DNA from: Roseibium sp. HPY-6
Lineage (GTDB): Bacteria; Pseudomonadota; Alphaproteobacteria; Rhizobiales; Stappiaceae
NCBI RefSeq assembly: GCF_040530035.1
Contig: NZ_JBEWCD010000001.1
Location: 1,426,001 to 1,490,000 of the forward strand
Direction: 5' to 3'
Length of the DNA: 64,000 nt
Below the pieces are notes generated by a model. That model did not search any database. It saw only the letters and a list, made by a program, of their open reading frames with translations, and was not told the origin of the DNA. Positions 27,061 through 35,899 of this stretch are shown one piece after another (the stretch's first letter is position 1; each line of letters opens with the position of its first letter). The translations under genes and the position numbers were made by a program.

Positions 27061-27321
27061 TTATTCGAACCCGCCGGGGACGAAGACACCGTCTTTCATT
27101 TGGGTTGGCCGGTAGTTCGAGCCCTCGGGGCCACGATTTAGGGTCGACATGACGATGAAGCCGATAATGACGAACGCAAGACCCGTCACCGTTAACCACG
27201 CAAGTGGTCCCTTTGCCCAGCGATCGGGATGCTTGCTCCGCTTTGTGAGCCAAAGCCAGATCGCGTAACAAATGAATGGGAGTAAAAAGAGGACCAGGTG
27301 GGTCAGTGCGACACGCAGCAT
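27061..27321 (-). CDS. DUF6111 small membrane protein
   Basis: 86 residues from the ATG 27321, which overlaps the stop codon of the NUDIX gene (TAATG). Two transmembrane helices (about 3-25 and 39-61: LTHLVLFLLPFICYAIWLWL, PLAWLTVTGLAFVIIGFI) are followed by a short tail ending VPGGFE. The pattern and its position between a NUDIX hydrolase and a CCA-transferase are typical of DUF6111 in alphaproteobacteria. Function unknown. Confidence 0.82.
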   Translation of the reverse strand: MLRVALTHLVLFLLPFICYAIWLWLTKRSKHPDRWAKGPLAWLTVTGLAFVIIGFIVMSTLNRGPEGSNYRPTQMKDGVFVPGGFE

Positions 27322-27971
27322 TAGCGATAAACCGTCTCGTAGAATGATCGGATGATTCCGGCGGTGACACCCCAGATATAGCGCTCGCCAAATGGCATTG
27401 CATAAAAATATCGACGCTTGCCCTGCCACTCCCGGCTCAATTTCTGATGATTGGCGGGATTCATGAGAAAACCGAGCGGCACTTCGAAGACATCGTCGAC
27501 TTCATCGGGGTTGGGACGGAACGCGGTCACATCATGAATGGCTCCGACGACGGGTACGACGCGATATCCCGAGCCGGTCAGATACGGTGCGAGGTTTCCA
27601 AGCGGTTCGACTTGCCTGGGCGAAAGCCCGATTTCCTCATCCGCTTCCCTAAGCGCAGCCTCAACGGGTCCATTGTCCGTCGGGTCAATTTTTCCGCCGG
27701 GAAAGGCAACCTGACCGGCATGTGACTTCAAGTGCCCTGTCCGCTGGGTCAGGACGACACTTGGCCCCTCACTCCTCTCGACGATACCGATGAGCACCGC
27801 CGCCTCTCTGGGTGGGCCCTCCCACCTGGCATAGGGTGGAAGGTCGGGGTTGAGAACATGATCTCCGGTCTCCGAACGGTTGCTTGAGTGCTCTGCGGCG
27901 CGAAGCAGGGAACGCATGGTCTCCGGCCACGCGCCCTCTTCAAGCGGGTTCTGCGTCAGTGTAGCACTCAT
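27321..27971 (-). CDS. NUDIX hydrolase, CoA pyrophosphatase type
   Basis: 216 residues. The UPF0035 motif LTQRTGHLKSHAGQVAFPGG immediately precedes the Nudix box, which is KIDPTDNGPVEAALREADEEIGL. This combination marks CoA pyrophosphatases (NudL-like) that split CoA into phosphopantetheine and 3',5'-ADP. It overlaps the next gene (DUF6111) by one base and is the first of NUDIX-DUF6111-cca, following DUF1285 after 54 bases. Confidence 0.92.
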   Translation of the reverse strand: MSATLTQNPLEEGAWPETMRSLLRAAEHSSNRSETGDHVLNPDLPPYARWEGPPREAAVLIGIVERSEGPSVVLTQRTGHLKSHAGQVAFPGGKIDPTDNGPVEAALREADEEIGLSPRQVEPLGNLAPYLTGSGYRVVPVVGAIHDVTAFRPNPDEVDDVFEVPLGFLMNPANHQKLSREWQGKRRYFYAMPFGERYIWGVTAGIIRSFYETVYR

Positions 27972-28025
27972 CAGGCCTGCTGCTCAGTCTCGGTTTGCTG
28001 TCGCACTATCAAATGGTTGCTCCAT

Positions 28026-28625
28026 TCATTTAAGCAAATCCTGACCGATTTCAAAAAACTGTCCGCCGCCCCAGATACCGGTCTCGGATCGGTCAGATCC
28101 GCTGCGGTCCACGATCAAGTCAGCTAGCTGATACATCAGAGCACGTGTGAAGAGTGCTTCCAGCCGCCCTCTCACCAGAACATAAGGTTTCAGTCCTCCG
28201 CTGTCCGGTTCTTTTTCAAAACGCAGCGGGTGATCTTCATCGACTTTCACCACTTCACCGAGATTTGTCCGAAGCGTCAGCTGCTGGTCCTCTCCCTCGC
28301 CCGCAGCCACCATCTCCACAGCCAGAAAAGGGGCATCATCGACTGTAATTCCGATTTTTTCGACAGGTGTCACCAGATAGTGCTTGCCGTCTTCATCCTT
28401 GCGCAGGACGGACGCAAACAACCTGACAAGGGGTTGCCGCCCAATCGGTGACCCTAGGTAAAACCAGGTCCCGTCACGGGCAATGCGGATGTCGAGATCC
28501 CCGCAAAACGGCGGATTCCACTTTTCTACCGGCGGCGGCGACTTGTCTGATGCATCCGCCCGGCTCATCAAGGCTTTCAGGCCCTCGGGCATGGGCATTG
28601 GGGCCGGTGCGGTGTTGTCTGACAT
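28026..28625 (-). CDS. DUF1285 family protein
   Basis: 199 residues from the ATG 28625 (an in-frame ATG four codons upstream is an alternative). The family pattern is present: PPVEKWNPPFCGDLDIRIARDGTWFYLGSPIGR, LVRLFASVLRKDEDGKHYLVTPVEKIGITVDDAPFLAVEM, and LFTRALMYQLADL near the C-terminus. DUF1285 proteins are soluble; function unknown. It leads the DUF1285-NUDIX-DUF6111-cca group and is divergent from the MoxR operon. Confidence 0.9.
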   Translation of the reverse strand: MSDNTAPAPMPMPEGLKALMSRADASDKSPPPVEKWNPPFCGDLDIRIARDGTWFYLGSPIGRQPLVRLFASVLRKDEDGKHYLVTPVEKIGITVDDAPFLAVEMVAAGEGEDQQLTLRTNLGEVVKVDEDHPLRFEKEPDSGGLKPYVLVRGRLEALFTRALMYQLADLIVDRSGSDRSETGIWGGGQFFEIGQDLLK

Positions 28626-28895
28626 CAAATTTACCATCCTGATCAGAATAATCCGGACCTCCGGATTTTTGCCAAGTCCTTGCCTCTCGGCTCACACTAC
28701 AGCCTGAGCGCACTGCCGACAGGTCCACTCTTTTCCCCAGCACGCGGAAAGAATCTTGGACCTTTCCACTGTATGGCGCACAATTGCGCCTTATCTAGTG
28801 AATTATATGGTGTCAGACTGCATGAGTCGCAGCAACTAAAGACAATGCCCCGGCCAGCCCCTAGGTTCGGGATAAACATTCGGGAAAGGTGATTC

Positions 28896-29915
28896 ATGAG
28901 CGTTGTTTCTCCCTCCAGCCCCAGCGATGAAGATCTCGCGGCCGTTGCCGAAAACGCAGAGCGCGCGGTTGCGCGTATCAGCGATGCGAAAGTTGATATC
29001 GCGAGAATCATTTTCGGCCAGGAAACGGTCGTTGAACAATCGCTTGTGACAATCCTGGCCGGCGGCCACGGTCTTCTGGTGGGTGTTCCCGGTCTTGCAA
29101 AGACCAAACTTGTCGAAACCCTCGGCACCGTGCTGGGTCTCGACGCGCGGCGCATTCAGTTCACGCCCGACCTGATGCCATCCGACATCCTGGGCGCGGA
29201 AGTGATGGAACAGGCCACCGATGGCGGCAGGTCGTTCCGCTTTATCCCCGGCCCAGTCTTTTCCCAGCTGCTGATGGCCGACGAAATCAACCGCGCCAGC
29301 CCGCGTACGCAGTCTGCTCTTTTGCAGGCCATGCAGGAGTACCACGTGACCGTCGCGGGTCACCCTCATGACCTGCCCCGCCCTTTCCATGTTCTGGCAA
29401 CACAGAACCCGCTTGAGCAGGAGGGAACTTATCCTCTGCCCGAAGCGCAGCTCGACAGGTTCCTGATGCAGATCGACGTTCATTATCCGGACCTGGAAGC
29501 CGAGCGGCGCATTCTCACGGAAACGACCGGTGCGCAGCAGGCCGAGGCGCAGGTTGCGATGAATGCTGACGAACTGATGGAATATCAGCAGCTCGTCCGC
29601 CGCATGCCGGTCGGGGAATCCGTTGTTGAAGCCATCTTGAAGCTTGTTCGCTCGGCACGCCCCGACGAAGCTTCGGCAGACAGCGACGTGACAAAGCTTA
29701 TTGCCTGGGGTCCTGGACCGCGTGCAAGCCAGGCCCTGATGCTGACAGTGCGCGCAAGGGCGCTGGTCGATGGCCGTCTGGCACCGTCCGTGGACGATGT
29801 GCTTGCGCTGGCGGAGCCGGTTCTGCAACACCGCATGGCACTGACATTTGCAGCAAGAGCCGATGGTCATACTGTGAGAGACGTCATTCAGCGCGTCAAA
29901 GAGACAATCGCCTGA
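28896..29915 (+). CDS. MoxR-family AAA+ ATPase
   Basis: 339 residues. Walker A GVPGLAKTKL at about 65-74, Walker B LLMADEINRASPRTQSALLQAMQE at about 126-149, sensor LATQNPLEQEGTYPLPEAQLDRF, and a C-terminal lid domain (IAWGPGPRASQAL). MoxR ATPases are chaperone-like and act with DUF58 and VWA or BatA-type membrane proteins, which is exactly what follows. AAAGG lies 5-9 bases upstream of the ATG. First of a four-gene operon. Confidence 0.93.
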   Translation: MSVVSPSSPSDEDLAAVAENAERAVARISDAKVDIARIIFGQETVVEQSLVTILAGGHGLLVGVPGLAKTKLVETLGTVLGLDARRIQFTPDLMPSDILGAEVMEQATDGGRSFRFIPGPVFSQLLMADEINRASPRTQSALLQAMQEYHVTVAGHPHDLPRPFHVLATQNPLEQEGTYPLPEAQLDRFLMQIDVHYPDLEAERRILTETTGAQQAEAQVAMNADELMEYQQLVRRMPVGESVVEAILKLVRSARPDEASADSDVTKLIAWGPGPRASQALMLTVRARALVDGRLAPSVDDVLALAEPVLQHRMALTFAARADGHTVRDVIQRVKETIA

Positions 29916-29946
29916 GTTCAAGTCTTTCGCAGGAGCCCCGCACCAT

Positions 29947-30870
29947 ATGGATCCCCGGACACCAAAGGCAGGCATAGATCAGGACACATGGCCGAACGTT
30001 ATCGGCGAGGCAAGATCCGTCGCCGATGCGCTGCCGGACCTTCTCGTTGAAGCAAGTCATGTCGCCAGTTCGATCATCGCTGGCTGGCACGGACGCCGCC
30101 GGGCAGGTCCCGGCGAGAGCTTCTGGCAATTCCGGCCGTTCAACATGGGCGAGCCGGCTAAACGCATCGACTGGAGGCGTTCCGCGCGCGATGATCATCT
30201 TTATGTACGCGAACGGGAATGGGAGGCGGCACACACTGTCTGGCTCTGGGCCGATTTGTCCTCCTCAATGGTGTTCCAGTCGCGCCTCGCGGATGTTTCC
30301 AAGCGGGACCGATCCATCGTCCTGATGCTCGCGCTGGCGGATATGCTTGCTGAAACCGGTGAACGTATCGGCCTGCCTGGCCTTACGCGCCCTTTTTCCG
30401 ACCGGCGCGCTGCCGAACGCCTTGCGGACGCTCTTGCGCATCTGTCGAAACCGGTTGCCCTGCCCGACACGATGTCGATCAAACGGTTTGCCGATGTGGT
30501 CCTGGTGTCCGACTTTCTGGACCCACTGGACGACATCGCCGCTTGGGTCTCGCGCGTTGCCAGTACAGGAGCCAAAGGTCACCTCGTTCAGGTACTTGAT
30601 CCGATCGAAGAGACTTTTCCGTTTGATGGGCGGATCGAGTTTACCGATCCTGAACGCGGCACGCGTCTCACCGCCGGGCGTGCTGAAAACTGGCGCGAAG
30701 ACTATCAAAACAAACTTCAGGCGCATCGCGCTGAAATCAGGGACATGGCCCGGCGTGCCGGATGGACCTATGTGCTGCATCATACCGACCGTCCCGCAGC
30801 CGAACCGCTCCTCGTGCTCCACAGCGCCTTATCCGGTGCTCTCGACGTTATGAACAAGGGAGGCTTGTAG
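29947..30870 (+). CDS. DUF58 domain protein of MoxR operon
   Basis: 307 residues. The DUF58 core is ESFWQFRPFNMGEPAKRIDWRRSARDDHLYVREREWE (about 52-88), followed by a degenerate VWA-like domain beginning LWADLSSSMVF. It contains no clear transmembrane helix, so it is probably cytoplasmic or peripheral. It follows moxR after 31 bases and precedes the BatA/DUF4159 gene by 4 bases. DUF58 proteins are thought to be clients or adaptors of MoxR; the role is inference. Confidence 0.9.
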   Translation: MDPRTPKAGIDQDTWPNVIGEARSVADALPDLLVEASHVASSIIAGWHGRRRAGPGESFWQFRPFNMGEPAKRIDWRRSARDDHLYVREREWEAAHTVWLWADLSSSMVFQSRLADVSKRDRSIVLMLALADMLAETGERIGLPGLTRPFSDRRAAERLADALAHLSKPVALPDTMSIKRFADVVLVSDFLDPLDDIAAWVSRVASTGAKGHLVQVLDPIEETFPFDGRIEFTDPERGTRLTAGRAENWREDYQNKLQAHRAEIRDMARRAGWTYVLHHTDRPAAEPLLVLHSALSGALDVMNKGGL

Positions 30871-30874
30871 CCAG

Positions 30875-33694
30875 ATGTTTGCAGGCCTTCCCCTGACGTT
30901 CACAGCACCGTGGATCCTTGCCGCTCTCGCGCTTTTGCCCGTGATCTGGTGGCTTTTGCGTTTGACGCCCCCCCGCCCACGCGAAATCGCTTTTCCGCCG
31001 ACCCGGCTGCTTTTGGATATCGACCAGCACGAAGAGACCCCCCAGCGCAGCCCCTGGTGGCTGACGCTGCTGCGTCTGCTGCTTGCCGCCATTCTGATCA
31101 TCGCGCTTGCAGGCCCTGTATGGCGTACCGCAGAGCCCGTTGAAACGGGTGAAGGCGTGCTCTGGCTCCTTGTCGACAACGGCTGGACCTCAGCTCAAAG
31201 CTGGGACGCGCAGGTCAGCGCGGCCGAACAGCTCCTGACCACTGCGGAACAATCGGGCCAACCGGTTTTGTTTGCAGCGACGGCGGAAGGTCCTTCCCAA
31301 AGCTTCGTTCCGGAGGCCGCCGCAAGTGCTCTTGAAAAACTGCGTGCCCTCGAGCCGCGCCCCTATGCCCCCCGGCGCAGTGAGCTGAGCATCGGTCTTC
31401 GAAAGGCAGTGCAGGAAGCACCTCCCGGTTCTATAGTCTGGCTGTCCGACAGCACGCATACCGATGATGCCTTTCTGGCAGATCTGGCCTCGATGACCGG
31501 CGACGTTCCGGTTACCGTTCTTTCAGGCTTGGACACGCCACTTGGTCTGAAGGACCTCAAGAACGACGCAGACGCGCTTTCCTTGACAGTCGTCCGGCAT
31601 CCCGATCAACAGCGGAGCACGGCCAGCGTCCAGGCTCTGGATCTGAAAGGACTGGTTCTGGGCGAGGTGCAGGCACGCTTCGATGCGGGAACTTCAGAAA
31701 CCACGGCACGTTTCGAATTGCCGAGCGAACTGCGCAACGACATCGCGCGTGTCGAAATCTCAGGTGAGGCTGCAGCCGGCGCCGTGCAACTGGTAGACGA
31801 CAGCTGGCGCCGCAGGATCGTTGGTTTGATCAGCGGTCAATCGGGTGATCTTGACCAGCCCCTCCTTTCACCGGTCTATTATCTTGAGCGTGCGCTGTTA
31901 CCGTTTTCCGATATCCGCCAGCCCAAGGATGGCGACATCGCTCTGGCGGTTCCGGCACTGATCGACCAAGGCATCTCGGTTCTTGTTCTGGCTGATGTCG
32001 GCCGATTGCCGGATACGACAGCCGCAGAACTGCGCGAATGGGTCGAAAACGGAGGCACGCTGGTGCGCTTTGCCGGACCGCGCACGGCCGGCGGCAGTGA
32101 TGAGCTGATACCGGTAAGGCTGCGTGAAGGCGATCGTTCGCTTGGCGGATCACTCTCCTGGAAACAGCCTCAGCATCTCGCTGCCTTCCCGGACGACTCT
32201 CCATTTTCCGGCCTCAGGATTCCCGAAGAGTTGACCGTAAATCGCCAAGTGCTGGCTGAACCGACTTCGGATCTTCCCGAACGGACCTGGGCCATGCTCG
32301 AAGACGGCACGCCGTTGGTGACCGCTGCCCCGCTCGGGGCAGGAAGCCTTATTCTGTTCCACGTTACCGCTGACAGCGCATGGTCGAACTTGCCTCTGTC
32401 CGGCGTGTTCTTGAACATGCTGCGCAGGATCCTTGCCGTCTCCAATGTTGCGGCAGCTTCTGAGACTGCAGCCGACAGCACTCCGACCAAGAGTGTTTTG
32501 CCGCCGCTACGGCTTCTCGATGGTTATGGACGCTTCGGTGCGCCTCCTGTTGAAGTCACACCGGTGAACGCGGCCGAATTCAGAGACGCTGAAGCGAGCC
32601 GGAGAACACCGCCCGGTCTTTATGGCACTGAAGACGGTTTCAGGGCTCTGAATTTGATGCATGCCGACGATGCCCTGCTGCCGCTCAACCTGACAGAACT
32701 CGGGTCTCGCGCAACCCTGACGGCCTACCCGGCATCCGATCCCGTCGACCTCAGAGCGTTCTTCTTCACGGTCGCCTTCCTGCTGCTCATTGCTGATGCG
32801 ATCGCCGTCTTCCTGCTTGCGGGCGGGCTCAGCCGGATAGGTCTGCGCAGCCGTGCGGCCGGTATTGCAGCCTTGATGGCGATTTCGCTCGCTGGAGCAC
32901 TGACAATCGCACCGGAGCGAACCTACGCGCAGTCGACGTCAAATGAGCTGCAGGCACTTGAATCGACACTGGAAACAAGGCTCGCCTATGTGTTGACGGG
33001 AAATCCGGAAATTGACGATGCAAGCGCTGCTGGCCTTTCTGGCCTGACCCGCTTCCTCGCCGAACGTACCGCACTGGAACCGGGCGCCCCCGTTGCAATC
33101 GACATTGCCCGTGATGAACTCGCCTTTTACTCCCTGCTCTACTGGCCCATCGACCCGGCCGCGGACAAGCCGGGCGACCAGACGATCGCGCGCATTGATA
33201 CATTCATGCGCAATGGCGGCACGATCCTGTTCGACACGCGCGATCACATCAATGCCTCGGCTTCCGGATTTTCCTCAACACCGGCAACGCTGAAACTCCG
33301 CGAGATCCTGGAAGACCTGGATGTGCCGCCGCTCCAGCCCGTGCCGCCGGATCATGTTCTGACTAAGGCCTTCTATCTTCTCGATGCCTTCCCTGGCCGA
33401 TATGCCGGCAGCCCGCTCTGGGTGGAAAGCCTTGAGGAGATCGCAGCGCGTGGCGATCGGCCGGTCCGCGCCGGCGACGGCGTGTCTCCGATCATGATTA
33501 CCGGCAACGATTTCGCATCGGCGTGGGCAATTACCGAAGATGGCGAGTTCATGTATCCGACAGTGCCGAACAACCCGGTACAGCGGGATTATGCATTCCG
33601 GTCCGGCGTTAATATCGTCATGTACAGTCTGACCGGCAACTACAAGGCCGATCAGGTGCACATCCCGGCACTGCTTGAACGGTTGGGGCAATAG
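30875..33694 (+). CDS. Large membrane protein: BatA N-terminal domain and DUF4159
   Basis: 939 residues. It starts with the BatA/aerotolerance regulator N-terminal domain (two helices, about 8-26 and 60-83: FTAPWILAALALLPVIWWLLRLTPP, LTLLRLLLAAILIIALAGPVWR). A VWA-like region (about 90-240) and a long periplasmic-type middle part follow, then a second pair of helices (about 630-690) and a C-terminal DUF4159 domain (LAYVLTGNPEIDDASAAGLSGL, GTILFDTRDH, HVLTKAFYLLDAFPGRYAG, YAFRSGVNIVMYSLTGNYKADQVH). Third gene of the MoxR operon. Function unknown; presumably assembly or monitoring of envelope components. Confidence 0.88.
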   Translation: MFAGLPLTFTAPWILAALALLPVIWWLLRLTPPRPREIAFPPTRLLLDIDQHEETPQRSPWWLTLLRLLLAAILIIALAGPVWRTAEPVETGEGVLWLLVDNGWTSAQSWDAQVSAAEQLLTTAEQSGQPVLFAATAEGPSQSFVPEAAASALEKLRALEPRPYAPRRSELSIGLRKAVQEAPPGSIVWLSDSTHTDDAFLADLASMTGDVPVTVLSGLDTPLGLKDLKNDADALSLTVVRHPDQQRSTASVQALDLKGLVLGEVQARFDAGTSETTARFELPSELRNDIARVEISGEAAAGAVQLVDDSWRRRIVGLISGQSGDLDQPLLSPVYYLERALLPFSDIRQPKDGDIALAVPALIDQGISVLVLADVGRLPDTTAAELREWVENGGTLVRFAGPRTAGGSDELIPVRLREGDRSLGGSLSWKQPQHLAAFPDDSPFSGLRIPEELTVNRQVLAEPTSDLPERTWAMLEDGTPLVTAAPLGAGSLILFHVTADSAWSNLPLSGVFLNMLRRILAVSNVAAASETAADSTPTKSVLPPLRLLDGYGRFGAPPVEVTPVNAAEFRDAEASRRTPPGLYGTEDGFRALNLMHADDALLPLNLTELGSRATLTAYPASDPVDLRAFFFTVAFLLLIADAIAVFLLAGGLSRIGLRSRAAGIAALMAISLAGALTIAPERTYAQSTSNELQALESTLETRLAYVLTGNPEIDDASAAGLSGLTRFLAERTALEPGAPVAIDIARDELAFYSLLYWPIDPAADKPGDQTIARIDTFMRNGGTILFDTRDHINASASGFSSTPATLKLREILEDLDVPPLQPVPPDHVLTKAFYLLDAFPGRYAGSPLWVESLEEIAARGDRPVRAGDGVSPIMITGNDFASAWAITEDGEFMYPTVPNNPVQRDYAFRSGVNIVMYSLTGNYKADQVHIPALLERLGQ

Positions 33695-33702
33695 GAGCGC
33701 AT

Positions 33703-35778
33703 ATGGTCTGGTCACTCTCCTTCGACCCTCTGCTGCCGCTCTGGGCTCTGATCGCCGGCGGTATAGTCGTGTTTTTGATTGCCGGATTTTCGGGCTATCT
33801 CAGTTTGCGAGGCTGGGTTCTAAGAACCCTGACGATGGCGTTGTTGCTGTTCGCACTCGCCAATCCGGCTGTTGAACGGGAAGATCGCGAGCCGCTGTCG
33901 AGCGTCGTCGCGCTTGTCGTCGACAAAAGTCAGAGCCAGCGGCTTGCCGAACGCGAGGCCACGACCAACGAGGCGGCCGCAGAAATCCAGCGCCGCGTGG
34001 AGGCGCTCAAGGGCTTTGACCTGCGTGTCCTTGAAGCACGCAATTCAGGCTCCGGCAACGGGACGGAGCTGTTTCAGGCCCTCACGAACGGACTGGCCGA
34101 TGTTCCGCCGGAGCGGGTTGGTGGCGCGATCATCGTGACCGACGGCCAAATTCATGACGTTCCGGAAAATGCCGGTGCGCTCGGGTTCGACGCGCCGGTG
34201 CACGGCGTCATCACCGGCACGCCCGAAGAACGCGACCGCCGGATTGTGCTCGACAAGGCACCAAGGTTCGGTCTTGTCGGATCTGAGCAGACAGTCAGCC
34301 TGACAGTTGTTGATCAGGGCCAGGGCACGGGTCCAGGAGATCAGGTGCGCCTGACTGTAAAGCGCGATGGCACCATTGTCAGCGAGCGCACTGCCCGCAC
34401 CGGCGAAAAGATCGACATACCTGTCGAGATTGCCCATGGCGGCGACAATATTTTTGAGTTTGAGGCAGAGCCCCTTCAGGACGAATTGACAACCCTGAAC
34501 AACCGGGCCGTCGTCACCATTGACGGAATTCGAGAGAACCTGCGCGTGCTTCTGGTGTCCGGCTCGCCGCATTCAGGCGAGCGCACGTGGCGAAACCTAC
34601 TGAAGTCCGACGCGTCAGTGGACCTTGTTCATTTCACGATCCTGCGTCCGCCAGAAAAGCAGGACGGAACGCCGATCAACCAGCTGTCGCTGATCGCCTT
34701 CCCGACCCGCGAACTCTTCTCGGTCAAGATCGACGAATTCGACCTGATCATCTTCGACCGCTACGTGCGCCGCGGCGTTCTGCCAATGCTTTATTTCGAC
34801 AACATCGCCCGCTATGTGCGTGACGGTGGCGCCGTGCTCCTGGCAGGAGGCCCCGACTATGCCGAGGCCGGCAGCCTTTACCGGACGCCGCTGGCACCGA
34901 TCCTGCCTGCCAGCCCGACCGGTGGCATTCTGGAAGAACCGTTTTACGCAACTCTTGCCAACCTTGGCGAGCGGCACCCGGTCACGCGCGGCCTTCCGGG
35001 CTCCGAGCAGGACCCTCCGGCCTGGAGCCGCTGGTTCCGAGCTGTCGACACACAGCTTGATGCCGGGCATCAGCTGATGTCCGGTCCGAGCGACTCCCCG
35101 CTGCTGGTGCTTAACCGCGAAGGCGAAGGCCGTGTCGCGATGCTCCTGTCCGACCATGTGTGGCTCTGGGCGCGCGGGTTTGAAGGCGGCGGTCCACACG
35201 TCCCGCTCCTGCGACGCCTCGCCCATTGGCTGATGCAGGAGCCCGATCTTGAGGAAGAAGCGCTCAACGTTTCAATACTCGGTGGCGACCTGGTCGTTGA
35301 ACGTCAGACACTTGGCGACTCTGTCGGCGAAGTGACCGTGACAGCCCCGACCGGGGACGCGACGCAAATCACGATGGAAGAACGGGACCCGGGTCTCTGG
35401 CGCGGCGACATGCCCGTGGAGCAGACCGGCCTCTTTTCCGTGACCGACGGGGTCTTGAGCGCGTTGATCCACGTCGGCCCGCAAAATCCACGAGAGTATA
35501 CGGATGTCCTGTCAACGACCGAGGTCCTATCGCCGATCAGCGAAGCGACAGGTGGCAGCACGCAGCGGCTGAGGGATGTCGGCGGTGACATGGATGTTCC
35601 CCGTGTCGTCTCGATGCGCACCTCGGCAAGCTACGCAGGAAACGGCTGGATCGGCCTCAAGGCGACAGAAGCAAGCGTGCTCAACGGTGTCGACCGTTAT
35701 CCACTCATGATCGGTCTTCTTGGCCTCGCCTTGCTGCTTGGCATGCTGTCGCTGACCTGGTACCGCGAGGGCCGCTAA
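33703..35778 (+). CDS. Membrane protein, class I glutamine-amidotransferase-like, of MoxR operon
   Basis: 691 residues. Two N-terminal helices (about 10-31 and 38-57), a VWA-like beginning (VVALVVDKSQSQRLAEREATTNEAAA, GGAIIVTDGQ), a glutamine-amidotransferase-like segment (about 270-500; DGGAVLLAGGPDYAEAGSLY), and a C-terminal helix (about 662-683). It lies 8 bases after the BatA/DUF4159 gene. Alphaproteobacterial MoxR loci commonly have this four-gene layout. The amidotransferase-like fold is not expected to be catalytic, because no clear Cys-His-Glu set was seen. Last gene of the operon. Confidence 0.85.
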   Translation: MVWSLSFDPLLPLWALIAGGIVVFLIAGFSGYLSLRGWVLRTLTMALLLFALANPAVEREDREPLSSVVALVVDKSQSQRLAEREATTNEAAAEIQRRVEALKGFDLRVLEARNSGSGNGTELFQALTNGLADVPPERVGGAIIVTDGQIHDVPENAGALGFDAPVHGVITGTPEERDRRIVLDKAPRFGLVGSEQTVSLTVVDQGQGTGPGDQVRLTVKRDGTIVSERTARTGEKIDIPVEIAHGGDNIFEFEAEPLQDELTTLNNRAVVTIDGIRENLRVLLVSGSPHSGERTWRNLLKSDASVDLVHFTILRPPEKQDGTPINQLSLIAFPTRELFSVKIDEFDLIIFDRYVRRGVLPMLYFDNIARYVRDGGAVLLAGGPDYAEAGSLYRTPLAPILPASPTGGILEEPFYATLANLGERHPVTRGLPGSEQDPPAWSRWFRAVDTQLDAGHQLMSGPSDSPLLVLNREGEGRVAMLLSDHVWLWARGFEGGGPHVPLLRRLAHWLMQEPDLEEEALNVSILGGDLVVERQTLGDSVGEVTVTAPTGDATQITMEERDPGLWRGDMPVEQTGLFSVTDGVLSALIHVGPQNPREYTDVLSTTEVLSPISEATGGSTQRLRDVGGDMDVPRVVSMRTSASYAGNGWIGLKATEASVLNGVDRYPLMIGLLGLALLLGMLSLTWYREGR

Positions 35779-35899
35779 GACAGGACCAACCTTGGCGCCA
35801 CGGCAACCGCATGCATTCAGCGGCGTCCCGGTATTCGTCAGGGATAGCGTGCGCATGCGCGCGGAAAAGATCTTCTGAGCTCGCTGATTGTTCCGGCTT

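Noticed and set aside
28836-29975. 379-codon minus-strand frame opposite moxR
   Set aside because: Cys/His-rich shadow without motif; MoxR is clear.
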